Source: Shinisaurus crocodilurus (Eukaryota; Chordata; Lepidosauria; Squamata; Shinisauridae). From it: a stretch of DNA of 64,000 bases. The translations under genes and the position numbers were made by a program. The notes beneath the pieces are model-generated. The model worked only from the letters and a program-made list of their open reading frames with translations, had not been told where the DNA came from and searched no databases. This document shows positions 19,094 through 29,168 of this stretch, one piece after another. Each line of letters begins with the position of its first letter. Positions within the stretch are counted from its first letter, which is position 1. Location of the stretch: NCBI GenBank assembly GCA_021292165.1, contig CM037876.1:119355379-119419378 (forward strand). Direction: 5' to 3'.

Positions 19094-20790
19094 GGGAGAC
19101 ATAAACTCAGGGGTAACAATGGAAGAAGGCCTCTGTGCCACAACGGAGAGAACGGTGCCCAATGATAGTCTACCACAAAATGTAGGGGAAAAGCCGGACT
19201 AGAAAGCACATAGTCTTCGATGTCTCTATACTAATGCCCAGAGTATGGGCAACAAACAGAATGAACTTGAACTCTTGATACATGAGGGCAAATACGACTT
19301 GATAGGGATAACTGAATCCTGGTGGGATGACTCCCATGGCTGGAACACAGCAATTGAAGGGTATAACTTGTTCAAAAGGAACAGAAGCAACAGAAAGGGA
19401 GGTGGAGTTGCGCTGTATGTTAAAGATACGTATCTCTGCACAGAGATACAGGAAGAGGAGCTAGGCAGCCCCATTGAGAGCATCTGGGTTAAAATAAATG
19501 AGCAAAGAATAAAAAAAAAACATGTCGGTTGGAGTCTACTACCGACCACCCAATCAAGGAGAAGACGAGGATGAAACTTTTGAAAAGCAAATTGCCATTG
19601 TTTCAAGGAGGCATGATGTGGTAGTAATGGGGGGCTTCAATTTCCCCGATATCTATTGGGAGACAAATTCTGCCAAACATGGCCCCTCCAAGAAATTCCT
19701 GAGTTGTGTTGCTGATAACTTCCTCCTACAGAAAGTGGAGGAAGGAACTAGAGGATCGACTATCCTTGACCTGATTCTAACCAACAGAGACGAGTTAGTG
19801 GATAAAGTGGCAGTTTCGGGAACTCTGGGGGAAAGTGACCATCTTATACTTGAGATCTTGATTCTAAAGGAAGCAAAAGCTGAGTGTAGCCAAACGCGTA
19901 CCCTAGATTTTAGGAAAGCCAATTTTAACAAACTCAGAACAATGATAAGAAAGGTCCCATGGCAAGCAACTCTAATGAGAAAAGGAGCCCAGGATGGGTG
20001 GGAGTTTTATAAAAAGGAAATTCTAGAGGCACAATTGCAAACAATTCCCACAAGGAAAAAAGGGAGAGGGCAACAGAAGAAGCCAATGTGGCTTCACAAT
20101 AAACTCAAAGATGACCTGAAAACAAAAAAAGGACACATATAGGAAGTAGAAGGAAGGGCAGGCTACAAGGGAAGAGTACAGGCAGGTAGCACAGAACTGC
20201 AGGAATAATGTCAGGAAGGCTAAAGCTGAGAATGAGCTAAGGTTAGCGAGGGATAGTAAAAACAACAAAGCTTTCTTCAGATACATGCATAGTAAAAAAC
20301 GGGAAAGAACTGGTGGTTCAACTACGCAATGAGGATGGCAAATTGATAACAGAAGACAAAGAAAAGGCAGAAGTGTTCAATTCCTACTTCGGCTCGGTCT
20401 TCTCCCAAAAGAGGGTCTATGACACCCCTGGCAAACCTGAAGTGCAGACTGAAGGGGCAGGATTGCAGCTTGAGATTGATAGGCAAATGGTCAAGGAGCG
20501 CCTGATTACTCTGAACGAGTTTAAATCTCCAGGGCCTGACGAGCTGCATCCTCGAGTAATAAAGGAACTGGCAGAAGAACTCTCAGAACCACTGTCTATT
20601 ATCTTTGAGGAATCATGGAGGACAGGTGAAGTGCCAGATGACTGGAGGAGGGCAAATGTTGTTCCCATCTTCAAAAAGGGCAAGAAGGAGAAACCTGGGA
20701 ACTATAGGCCAGTCAGTCTGACATCAATCCCTGGGAAATTTTTGGTGCAGATTATGAAAAAGTCAGTCTGCAAGTACCTTAAAAAAAATG
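19094..20790 (+). mobile_element. CR1 LINE, endonuclease plus start of RT, both ends truncated
   Basis: Three plus-strand frames give a CR1 ORF2. At 19245-19574 it reads LIGITESWWDD and GGGVALYVKDTYLC. After a frameshift in the A-run 19509-19519, 19522-20142 reads GVYYRPPNQ, VVVMGGFNFPDIYWE, LDLILTNRDELV, LGESDHLILEI. After more lesions, 20313-20816 gives the RT N-terminus (FNSYFGSVF, FKSPGPDELHP, PIFKKGKKEKPGNYRPVSL). The usual catalytic GDFN is GGFN here. RT palm motifs are absent because the copy ends near 20785. It is younger than the CR1/L3 at 8.4-14 kb, judging by fewer lesions. Confidence 0.9.
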
Positions 20791-20797
20791 CAATGAT

Positions 20798-21090
20798 TAG
20801 AATCGTAGAAAAGTAGAGTTGGAAGGGGCCTACAAGGCCATCGAGTCCAACCCCCTGCTCAATGCAGGAATCTAGGTCAAAGCATCTCTGACAGATGTCT
20901 GTCCAGCTGCACCTTGAATGCCTCCAGACTGGGAGAGCCCACCACCTCTCTAGGTAGTTGGTTCCATTGTCTTATTGCTCTGACAGTCAGGAAATTTTTC
21001 CTGATGTTTAGGTGGAATCTAGGTTCCTCTAACTTGAGCCCATTATTATGTATCCTGCAAACTGGGATGATCGAGAAGAGATTCTGTGAA
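20798..21090 (-). mobile_element. CR1 3' end (minus): ORF2 C-terminus and 3' UTR
   Basis: On the minus strand: NIRKNFLTVRAIRQWNQLP, REVVGSPSLEAFKVQLDRHL and a stop, then the CR1 3' UTR GGTTGGACTCGATGGCCTTG and terminal CTTTTCTACGATTC. It lies next to the plus-strand CR1 in opposite orientation. The 3' end is the sequence borrowed by the 5S-headed SINE. Confidence 0.85.
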
Positions 21091-21557
21091 TAGAACCCGG
21101 ATCTGGAAGTTATATTTACTCTGAACAGATGGGATGCAAGGTTAAATAATCCATGGCGTGAAATCATAAATGATGCCAACCAACCTGGCTGTGACTTAGT
21201 TGTCGGGCACATGTGCCAGCCGTGATGAAGCTGGGCATTTGCCAGGGCCTTAAGACCCAATAGTCCAACATTTCTTACTTTTCATGGAGCATCCAAGAAG
21301 GTTGGTGTCAATATGAACAAATTCTGTGTTTGCACAGCCTGTCTCTTTGGAAGGTGCCTCATGTTTGATCCTTGTACTGGTCTGGCGCAACACTCCAAGG
21401 AGAGAGATCTTGCTCTAGCCATGAGTCTGGGCAGGACCATAGCTCAGTGGTAGAGCACATGCTTTGCATGCCAAGTCCCAAGTTCAAACTCCAGCATCTC
21501 CAAGTAGGGCTGGGAAAGATCTGAAACCCTGGACAGCAGCTGCTAGTCAGCGTAGAC

Positions 21558-21691
21558 TGGGAGTGGGCAACTTGTGGTCCTCCATGTTTTGGCCTACAAT
21601 TCCCATCAGCCACAGCCAGTATAGCTGATGGTGAGGGATGATGGGAGTTGTAGCTCAAAACATTTGGAGGTCCACAAGTTTCCCACCCCTG
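21558..21691. mobile_element. hAT-like palindromic MITE, TSD GCGTAGAC/GCACAGAC
   Basis: The ends TGGGAGTGGGCAACTTGTGG and CCACAAGTTTCCCACCCCTG flank a palindrome around CAGCCACAGCCAGTATAGCTG. Flanks GCGTAGAC (21550-21557) and GCACAGAC (21692-21699) match at 6 of 8. It splits the tRNA-Ala SINE. Confidence 0.75.
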
Positions 21692-21711
21692 GCACAGACA
21701 ATACACTAGTG

Positions 21712-21796
21712 CAGTGTTCTCCCCAGCTATGCTGGCTGGGGCATGCTGGGAGTTGTAGGCCAAAAACATCTGGGGACCCAAGGTTGGAGAACACTG
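21712..21796. mobile_element. Short hAT-like MITE (CAGTGTTCTC family)
   Basis: CAGTGTTCTC at the left; at the right the complementary arm GGCATGCTGGGAGTTGTAGG..GGTTGGAGAACACTG. Most of the left arm is deleted. Flanks CACTAGTG and CACTAGAT share six of eight bases. It splits the SINE a second time. Confidence 0.75.
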
Positions 21797-21839
21797 CACT
21801 AGATGGAATGGTCTAATTTGGCATAAAGGAGCTCCTTAT

Positions 21840-22542
21840 GCTCACCTAGCATGAAAGGTGCTGCTTCAGTGGGTGGGGTCTGTCCAAGCCCATTAAGCTG
21901 TTGTTCTTAAAGTGGTAGCACAATTCCAGCTAACTTTTCCTCTTTTTGCTCTACGAGGTGGTGGTGGTGTGCTGCCCCCTGCCCCTTTTCTCAGTACATT
22001 ACTCTTCCCATAGGGACATGGGACTCCCAGTTAATCTCAGTCCCAGGGCTTTCAGATCAACTCCATAATAGTTGCCTGACAGGATTTTCCCTATGCATGC
22101 TTATGGATGTTCTTTTCTATATAGAATAGCTGAACAAAGCAACTTGTGGAAGACACATACCCTGAGTATTCCTAAAATACTGTAGGTTTAGGCGGGACCC
22201 AAAGGGGTGAAGGGAATTGGCCCTTAGGCATGCAACCTTCAAGTCCAATTTGCCCCACCCAATTGGATCCTTTATGCTATGAGGACAACTGTACCTTGGA
22301 AAAGCACTGTTGTTTCCACCAAAATGTGTGGCACTGGGTCCTCCTGCCCACCAGCTTTATGGAGCCAGTGGTCAAGAAGAGCCTCTGGGATGCAGCTGCT
22401 ACCTGACAAACGTCCAGGCTGTGCCTGCCACCTAGGTCCTGATATCTACCAGCTCCACCAAAAGCTCAGCAATCCGTTAAGCTGTGAGTGGGAACTGAAT
22501 TGCCCACTTTGTTGATGTCTTATATTTTACCAATAAAAATAG

Positions 22543-22576
<34 letters not shown>

Positions 22577-22893
22577 AAATACTTTAGACTGGTGCAACAG
22601 TGCAGCTCAAAAGACCCCAAGTGCCTAGCTGCTCTCTAACATTACTAGTTTTAGAGGACTGGGTTTGGAAAAACACCATTCCCAAGATACACCTTCCTAA
22701 GTACTACACTAAAAGGCAACTCTGCTTTGGGGTAGAAATCATTTGCAGGGATCTGGTGGCTGTACCACTCAATAAAACTCAATAAAAATTCTGGTAAAGC
22801 CCAGATGAGAAGAATTTGCAGCCAGAGTAATCAGGCCCCTGATCACGTTGCACTGCACTCAGTGGAATGAGGCTCATCATCCAAATGGATATT
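21840..22893. other. Unassigned sequence with a (GTT)n tract
   Basis: No gene or element recognised apart from a (TTG)n microsatellite at 22544-22577. Confidence 0.5.
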
Positions 22894-22901
22894 CCCCTGC
22901 A

Positions 22902-23464
22902 CAGGGCCGGCGCTACCGCTAGGCCAACTATGCCGTTGCCTAGGGCGCGTAGCGGAAGAGGGTGCAGAACGCTGCGCTCCTCTTCGCTCCCGGCACGCTC
23001 CTGCCCTGCCCGCCTGCCCGCCTCACCGAGAAAGCCAGGTCAGTGCGGGGGATTGCGCCCGGAGTAGTGGTGGGGCCGAGCCTGGGCGCCTCCCCCCCAC
23101 CTTGCCTCACCTCCGCGCCGCCTCCCCCCCACCTCGCCTTGCCTCGCTTCGCCTCCGCGCCATCTCCCCCCCCACACCTACCTTCTCTGCGCTGTTTCCG
23201 GAGCCCCGCCCGCGCTCTGTTTTGGTGGGAGGAGCCAGGGCAACAGGGCTTAAACAGCCCTGTTGCTCTGGTTTCCCCCAGGCCAAAAACAGAGCGCGGG
23301 GGTCCCTTTTCGGAGGAGGCGTGGGAAGGTAGGTGGGGGGCGGCAGCGGCAGCGGCGGGAGGTTGCAGAGCAGGGCTGCTTTCCGGAGCCCCCCCCCCGG
23401 CACGAGAGGGGGGGCGCTAAATATAATTTAGCCTAGGGCGCCAAACTGCCCTGCACCGGTCCTG
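22902..23464. mobile_element. GC-rich non-autonomous hAT element, perfect TSD CCCCTGCA
   Basis: 563 bp, starting CAGGGCCGGCGCTACC and ending CAAACTGCCCTGCACCGGTC + CTG, flanked by CCCCTGCA on both sides (22894-22901, 23465-23472). The interior holds GTAGTGGTGGGGCCGAGCCTG, also found at 9271 and 9796-9813 around another hAT. It also has a hairpin centred on GGGCTTAAACAGCCC (about 23213-23300) whose arms contain CTCTGTTTTGG / CCAAAAACAGAG. No transposase. Confidence 0.85.
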
Positions 23465-23501
23465 CCCCTGCAAACAATGTGGTGTCGTGGGTGGTGCATC
23501 T

Positions 23502-23623
23502 CAGCCTTCTCCAACCTGGAGCCCTCTAGATGTGTTGGACTTCAACTCCCATCATCCTCAGCCAGCAGGGCCATTGGAGTCCAACATATCTGGAGGGCAC
23601 CACGTTAGGGAAAGCTGGTCTAT
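23502..23623. mobile_element. Palindromic MITE-like repeat (CTCTAGATGTGTTGGAC family)
   Basis: GAGCCCTCTAGATGTGTTGG and the complementary arm GGAGTCCAACATATCTGGAG surround CTCAGCCAGCAGGGCC. Related in design to 18526-18668. The target duplication is not convincing. Confidence 0.55.
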
Positions 23624-23811
23624 TTGCACTGTGATAAGCATTTGGATAGGCATCCCTACACAAACGATTAACATTTTTGGAGGTCTACACTTCTTTCCTC
23701 CCAATGCCGATCTATGGCACAATATTGTATACATTATAAACAATAATTACTTTTTCTTCATTTCACCATTAAGGAAACAATGCTCACTTTTCACTCTTAT
23801 TATAATAAATA

Positions 23812-23917
23812 AGCCAGTGTGGCATAGTGGTGAGAGTGTTGGACTGGGACTCGGGAGATCCAGGTTCTAGTCCCTGCTCAGCCATGAAACTCACTGGGTG
23901 ACTTTGGGCCAGTCACT
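23812..23917 (+). mobile_element. CORE-SINE, left part, split by the provirus
   Basis: AGCCAGTGTGGCATAGTGG, then GGTTCTAGTCCC, then the core to CCAGTCACT. It continues at 30862 (CACTGACTCTCAGCC). The repeated CACT is the provirus target duplication, so the SINE predates the provirus. Confidence 0.9.
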
Positions 23918-24499
23918 TGTGGTAAAATATAATTTCAGTATATGATTTCTACGGTATATAATCACATAACTTGCAACAAATATTTCCTATGCTTTTACTT
24001 GTATTAAATCCTATGCTACTTTGTCTGTAGAAAGGTCTATCTCACATAATGCTGATACAAAGGGGCCTCTTGATTTCTTGTGTACTGTTGAAGTAAACCT
24101 GTGCCTAACAGTTAATTGGTATTGAGATAAGGAGAAGTTACTTCAAAGATGCCTTTCACTCCCTAAAAACTCCTCAGTATACACAGGTCAATTAACTGTT
24201 ATTTACTGCTTGAAGGAGAGACCAGGTATTGTAAAAACATCATTATGTCACAGTAGAAAGAAAGAATGAGCTCACCTTGTAGAATTTGTTAACACGCATG
24301 CGCGAAAGTAAGGCGCTTGTAAAAAGAGTATAAGAATGCTTGTATTTCTAATGGTGGATTTGTCTCACTCTGCTTTGGAGTGGAACCATACAGCGCTGTA
24401 TTTGAATAAAGGAATTCTTTTTACCCACTCTGGTTGATTTATTGGGCCATAAGTCAGCTGGAAAACGAACCAAGGAAGTGGCTTAACTTCCTTACCACA
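23918..24499 (+). repeat. Provirus 5' LTR (582 bp)
   Basis: It starts TGTGGTAAAAT and ends CTTACCACA, with short inverted termini. A TATAAG box is at 24329-24334 and an AATAAA poly(A) signal at 24405-24410, giving a U3 of about 430 bp and a compact R. A GC-box-like AACACGCATGCGCG is upstream of TATA. By eye it is identical to the 3' LTR at 30280-30861. Confidence 0.95.
24329..24334 (+). promoter_or_regulatory. LTR TATA box
   Basis: TATAAG, about 70 bp ahead of the AATAAA signal in the same LTR. Transcription of the provirus would start some 25-30 bp downstream. The 3' LTR has the same motif at 30691-30696. Confidence 0.6.
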
Positions 24500-24501
24500 A
24501 T

Positions 24502-24519
24502 TTGGCGACTCGGCCGGGA
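24502..24519 (+). promoter_or_regulatory. Primer-binding site
   Basis: TGGCGACTCGGCCGGGAC begins 2 bp after the LTR, the expected place for the tRNA primer site (TGG complements CCA). It resembles the arrangement in gammaretroviruses, but the 18-mer is not a clear match to the proline or glutamine type. I do not assign the tRNA; an arginine-type (TGGCGA) is one option. Confidence 0.75.
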
Positions 24520-25029
24520 CCTCCAGCCCAGAGTTTTGGACATTCTTCCTCCATGACAAATTACCCAGCCGGCAATTGGTGAGTTCACCTCAAGGGTTTT
24601 TTTGTAAGGGAGGAGATTGGTCCGAGATTCTGCTAAGGACGGTCTAAAAAGGGTAAACTGAATTCCGGTCTGGTAAGGCGCCTAGGAGGTGGACTGACAG
24701 AGTTCAGTCACTAGGGGGAACCAGGAACTTCTGTGTGAATCCAAGCAGTGGGCAGGGTGACAGGAGTAAGGTTCCCAAACTGGAGAACAACAGGTTTTTC
24801 AAGAGGGACGCCTCTTGTCAAACAGTTCTCCTAGGATATGGGCAAAATTGAACTGAAATACCTCCTTTTCATTTTTCTCTGGGTTTTGGTTATTGCATTG
24901 TGTTATTAATATTGTGTTATTATTATTGCATTGTGTTATTAATATTGAAAGGTATAGGATTTAGGAAAAAGGGAAACCTTCAAAGAGGGGTGGCATACAT
25001 GTGCATGTGAAAATGTCAATGTGTGTGTG

Positions 25030-25215
25030 TCATTAGAACCATGAACTGTTCGGTTTCTGAACAGGCAGGGAAAGTAAGCATGTGGGCGTGTGTATGTATG
25101 TCATTAGAACCATGAACTGTTCGGCTTCCCGAACAGGCAGGGAAAGTAAGCATGTGTGTGTGCGCGCATTATTAGATTTATGAGCTGTTACTAATACAGA
25201 CAGATCCACATCTCT
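25030..25215 (+). repeat. Tandem hairpin repeats in the provirus leader
   Basis: A 71 bp direct repeat (25030-25158) carries CATTAGAACCATGAACTG, then a hairpin, then GGCAGGGAAAGTAAGCATG. The second hairpin, at 25117-25136, has a perfect 8 bp stem with a CTTC loop. The first is at 25046-25064. A weaker third unit follows at 25168-25205. Each unit ends in AAAGTAAGC, a splice-donor-like sequence. Position between primer site and gag fits an RNA packaging or dimerisation signal; that is inference. Confidence 0.6.
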
Positions 25216-25573
25216 CTCTCTCCTCCATTTATTAGAATTTATGAGCTGATGGAATAAGGGCTGGTCCTAGGCCACAAGCTGAATACCGCCCTTCCACCAG
25301 ACAGGGTCTCCCTCCCCCTTTCCAAATCTCCCTGCTGAAGAATGTATATAAGTCACTGGGACTAAATCAGGTCAAGACGCCCTGATCTCTGTTTGCGAGG
25401 GGTAAAACCCAATGACCGGCAGAGCTTCAAAAGCAAGTGGGCCTGATTGAACCCCCTCCCATGATCCAGTGACGTGTGAGTGTTGTGTGTTTGTGTGTGG
25501 ACTGAACAAAAAGCACTACACACACACCAGAGTGAGGAGATCATAAAGGAAGCATTCTGTGCCACAATACATC

Positions 25574-26083
25574 ATGGGTGGGAATCAAAGTGTTCCAAAA
25601 GGGGCACCTTTAGCAATAGTGCTCCAAGAATTTGCCTCTTTACCTAGAAGTAAGACTTTGTCAAAAACACGGTTGCAAACTCTTTGTACTGAGGAATGGC
25701 CATGCATAGGGGGAAGTACTTGGCCCAAGAATGGGTCCTAGGAAAAACAGATCCTAAGGGACCTTCGGGTAGCCCTAGAGGACAAATTCCCAGGACAATT
25801 GGATTATTGGTATGCTTGGACAGAGGTAGGATATCGGAAGGGCTACCTCAAGCCTTCCGAGGTAGAACCTACCGCACCTCCTGCAAATAAACCCCCACCC
25901 TACCTTACTCGTCAAGTTGGTCTGTATCCACTCTTGACCAACACGACACCAGTGTATATTCCTCCAGTGGCAGCAGTTGCACCGCAACTAGGAGGGGAGG
26001 GGCAGGTGATACAGGCTGGGCAGGAGGCAGTCCCTGGCCACACAGAACTCAGGCAGACGTATCAATACAATACGTCCCTCTGA
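25574..26083 (+). pseudogene. gag: Gag remnant: matrix and PPPY late domain
   Basis: The ATG at 25574 gives MGGNQS, a myristoylation-type start, so this start is preferred over the ATG at 25559. The matrix part runs to a TAG at 25739-25741. The same frame continues open to 26083 and includes KPPPYLTR, a PPxY late-budding motif. Beyond a frameshift, 26066-26165 reads as the beginning of a capsid-like segment (QEILLWQSS, EDPDHFVQCIKN). Nothing recognisable of capsid or nucleocapsid follows. It is one stop and one frameshift away from open in this stretch but lacks most of Gag. Confidence 0.8.
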
Positions 26084-26165
26084 GTACACAAGAAATCCTC
26101 CTGTGGCAATCCTCAACCCCAGGATTGACAGAGGACCCAGACCATTTCGTACAGTGTATAAAGAA

Positions 26166-27020
26166 CCATTTTTTGCTCACATAAGCCTTTAGTAATATCT
26201 GTTTGTAGAACATTCAAAAAGGGGTGTGTGGGTGTGCAGAATCTCTGAAGTAAGCAAAGATTGGGGGGGGGGTTGTTGCTTTTGGTCATGCAATTGAGAG
26301 CTTGCTTTCTCTCATATGGCAAAAGCAACTGGAGAGGTGGAAAGATTTTTAAGGTAGCAGCCACGAATTGCAAGGATTTTAAGGTGGAAAAGAAAGTTGA
26401 GAAAGAGGTTTCACCTCAAAAACAAAAACAAAACTCTCAGGTGGCTGCGGGATTTCCTGGAAGGCAGGAATTGGCCAATCACGCTCCCAGGGAATCAGCA
26501 GCTAACCACTTAAACGAAAAACATACTAAGGTGTTTTTAAGAACTGTCATTGAGAGAGTTTAAGTATTAAGAGTGCAGGTTTTCTGAGCATAAGCAAAGT
26601 GTTAGTGCCTTTTAAGAACTGAACTGTGTTAGCTTTAAAAGGTCAGAAAGAGTCTGCCCCTGATCAAGGCAGGCTTTTTCTCAAAAACTACAGCTGGTGC
26701 AAGATAAGCTCAAAAAGAAATTGTTAACTATTTTCCACAGAAGGAAAAAACACACACACACACACACATTTGGCAGAAGATTCAAGAGCTTCACCCACGT
26801 GTGGAGCCAAAAAGTTTTTGAAAAAGGGAAAAGAAATGATTATTTTAGAAGCATATGGACTGTCCCCTCTGCCCCCAAGGGAGGCAGACAGGGGCTGTAG
26901 ACAGAGAAATGGCAAGTAGAAAATTTTAAGAAGATGTGGAAAGAGAGAGGGTTCCTTACTGCCTCAGGACAGAAAGTGGCAAATAGGCCAGAGATATAAA
27001 TGCTTTTAAACAATATACAT
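26166..27020 (+). other. Decayed or replaced gag-pol interior, no RT
   Basis: About 850 bp where capsid, nucleocapsid, protease and reverse transcriptase should lie (about 3.5 kb in a full provirus). I find no protease DTGA/DSGA motif and no RT YxDD motif in any frame. There is a G-run at 26263-26272 and a (CA)n at 26746-26769. Whether this is internal deletion plus decay or substitution with foreign sequence is not decided. Confidence 0.7.
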
Positions 27021-27023
27021 GCC

Positions 27024-27121
27024 CCGAGGAAGTTGGCAATCCTGCATTGCAAACCACACACAAATAAAAAAGATCCTGTAAGCATAGGGAATGATCTGGC
27101 AGACAGGGCAGCGAAAGTAGC
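27024..27121 (+). pseudogene. pol: RNase H C-terminal fragment
   Basis: In one frame: ILHCKPHTNKK..VSIGNDLADRAAKVA, the end of a retroviral RNase H with the conserved His and the GNxxADxAA helix. It is followed by a G-run at 27125-27134 and stops. It marks the right edge of the deleted pol region. Confidence 0.7.
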
Positions 27122-27209
27122 GGGGCGGGGGGGGGAAGCCCCCCTCCTTGCTATGCTGCAAGCGGCAAAAAAATAGCGCCTCTCTGCCAGACACAGTATC
27201 AAATTAGCA

Positions 27210-28490
27210 GCAAAACGCTCCTGCTGAAGAGAAAAGGCTCTAGGAACAAGTAGGTGCAAGGAAAATACAAGGACTTTGGACTTTACCAGATGGGAGGCTA
27301 GTTCTACCGCGTGTTGGCCTTCGGATTGTAGCCTTAGAGGAACATCAAAAGGGACACCAAGGAATAAGCGGGCTGGCGGCAGCAATAAACAGAGTGTGGT
27401 TTGCTCCTGGAGTACATCAAGTGTCAAAAGCCATTACTGCCGCTTGTCCTGTTTGTGCAAAGTTAAATGCTAAGGCAGCTGCTCCTGGGCCAGAAGGGGG
27501 AAGACCCTGGGTTCAACTCCCTTTTGAAGCCCTACAGATTGACTTTGCTCACATGCCAAAATGCCAAGGATTTCAAAATTTGCTTGTTTTAGTGGATCAA
27601 CTATCTGGATGGGTGGAAGCTTTTCCTTGTCAAAAGGCCACTGCAATGGAAGTGGAGAAACATTTGCTCAGAGACATTGTGCCAAAATTTGGGATCCCCT
27701 CCCATTTGGAATCCGACAGGGCCCCCCCACTTTATTGGAACTATTATACAATATGTGGCAAAGACCATGGGCATAGAGTGGAAGCTACATGTTCCATACC
27801 ATCCTCAGTCATCAGGCCAAGTGGAGAGAATGAGTGGAATACTGAAGCAAAAGATTGTTAAACTGTGTAAGAACGCAGGACTCACCTGGATCCAGGCCCT
27901 TCCTTTAGCTCTCCTAGCAGTCCGAACAAGTCCCAACCGCAGGTTCAAGCTGTCACCTTATGAACTCCTTTTTGGGAGGCCTCCCCCAGTTGGGCGAGGC
28001 GCAGTTGTTCCACAACAGGTTAAGACGTCATGTTGGAAACTCACAGACTTTGCCTTTAGATGTTTTCGCCCACAGGTTCAGAGCTGGAGATTGGGTCTAC
28101 GTGCGGAAGTGGACAGCAAAACCCCTTGAAGGACTTTGGGAAGGGCCATATCTCGTCCTATTCGTGAGCCAGACAGCCTTAAAAATCAAGGGGAAAATAC
28201 CGTGGATCCACTACACCCATTGTGCCAGAGCTGCGCCTCCGGAATCCAGCCCCCCCAATCTGGAGGAAGGGGGGCCAGAAGTAGACGCTCGCAGAGGACA
28301 ACGAGGGAGTACAGCCAGGGTTACCCAAAAAGTAACCCCAGAAGCAGATGACATCACCAGGAGCACAGCCAGGGTTACTGACCAGGAAAAGGTAACCCCA
28401 GAAGCAGATGACATCAGGCAACTTCCAGGGAGCTCCGCCCAAACCTCTGAGATTCCAGGAGTGGACAATTCCAACCAACAGACTGGGTAG
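27210..28490 (+). pseudogene. pol: Integrase with two frameshifts
   Basis: The integrase is present from its zinc-binding end to its tail. The HHCC module is H(x3)H at 27343-27357 and CPVC near 27445-27456. The catalytic core has its first Asp in LQIDFA (about 27537), its second in ESDR (about 27712) and its Glu in GQVERM (about 27823). A frameshift in the C-run 27721-27727 splits the core. A second near 27970-28060 precedes the C-terminal domain, with WVYVRKW, EGPYLVLF (GPY/F motif) and KIPWIHYTH. The tail contains a tandem duplication at 28308-28418. The GPY motif is typical of gammaretroviruses and relatives. Not functional as it stands. Confidence 0.9.
28308..28418 (+). repeat. Tandem duplication in the integrase tail
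   Basis: Two units (28308-28361, 28362-28418) share ACAGCCAGGGTTAC and AACCCCAGAAGCAGATGACA. They repeat the peptide VTPEADDI in frame, with a 3 bp length difference that keeps the frame. Confidence 0.85.
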
Positions 28491-28537
28491 ACTGTGTCTC
28501 ACTTGGACGGCCTCAAGCTTAAACTGTCACGAGGAAA

Positions 28538-29134
28538 ATGATTTTTCCAGTTGCCCTAATATTCTCCCTTTGGATTTACACCTTTGCAGGAAGAGGACAC
28601 CCCTACCTAGGGGTAGTGCGGAGTATTGCAACCAATTTCAACTTGTCGAACTGCTGGGTGTGCCAACACCTAACTCCTCAAGCAAGGGCTGAAATTTGGG
28701 CCCACCCAGTGGATACAAAGACTTGGTTAAAGTTAAACACCACCACATGGGAACCAGATTGTCTCTGGGATAAGGATCCCAGAACCCATGGTTGGGAGGG
28801 GGTAAAACTTCCAGCCTCTAAGCCGGGGTCCCCATGGTACACAATCACTCGACTGGTGGGAAATTTTTCAATCTGCTTTGAAAGGATAAATGGCACAGGC
28901 CCAATTCTGGGGTGGGTCCCTCTTCAGCACTGTAACTTAACCATACAGACTGACTGGAACAGTCAAACTATCCAGCCTTACAATGGGAAAACTGAACTCC
29001 ACATCACTTCCACTGATCAGTCCCCCAACCTCCTAGGTTATAGGTTCCCTGGGACAGATGGAGGGTATAATGGGACAAATTTTGAAGTAAAGGAAACCTG
29101 GACTAACTTCACAGTGGGAGGAGAAGTTTTCTGA
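28538..29134 (+). pseudogene. env: Env surface subunit, N-terminal part
   Basis: A 198-codon frame starting 48 bp after the integrase stop. Residues 1-18 form a signal peptide (hydrophobic, ending near FAG). Near residue 38 is a CWVC motif, the CXXC thiol motif through which gamma-type surface subunits link to the transmembrane subunit. Several N-x-S/T glycosylation sites follow. It ends at a TGA, 29132-29134, and an A-run at 29158-29167 marks the shift to the next frame. This is an old viral entry-gene copy and is broken here. Confidence 0.85.
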
Positions 29135-29168
29135 ATAGGTAAGAAACAAGGTCTCCTAAAAAAAAAAC

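Larger units (their letters stand above)
21434..21835 (+). mobile_element. tRNA-Ala-type SINE with two nested MITEs
   Basis: The head (21434-21501) reads ATAGCTCAGTGGTAGAGCAC, ATGCTTTGCATG (TGC anticodon position), AAGTTCAAACTCC, GCATCTCC, clearly derived from tRNA-Ala. The acceptor stem does not pair, so it is not a tRNA gene. The body continues GGTAGGGCTGGGAAAGA-like, CTAGTCAGCGTAGAC, then across the two MITEs CAATACACTAG / ATGGAATGGTCTAATTTGG. The SINE continues exactly across both insertions. Confidence 0.8.

Noticed and set aside
21434..21501. Possible tRNA-Ala gene
   Set aside because: The anticodon arm and B box are recognisable, but the acceptor stem does not pair and a SINE body follows. 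Treated as a SINE head.
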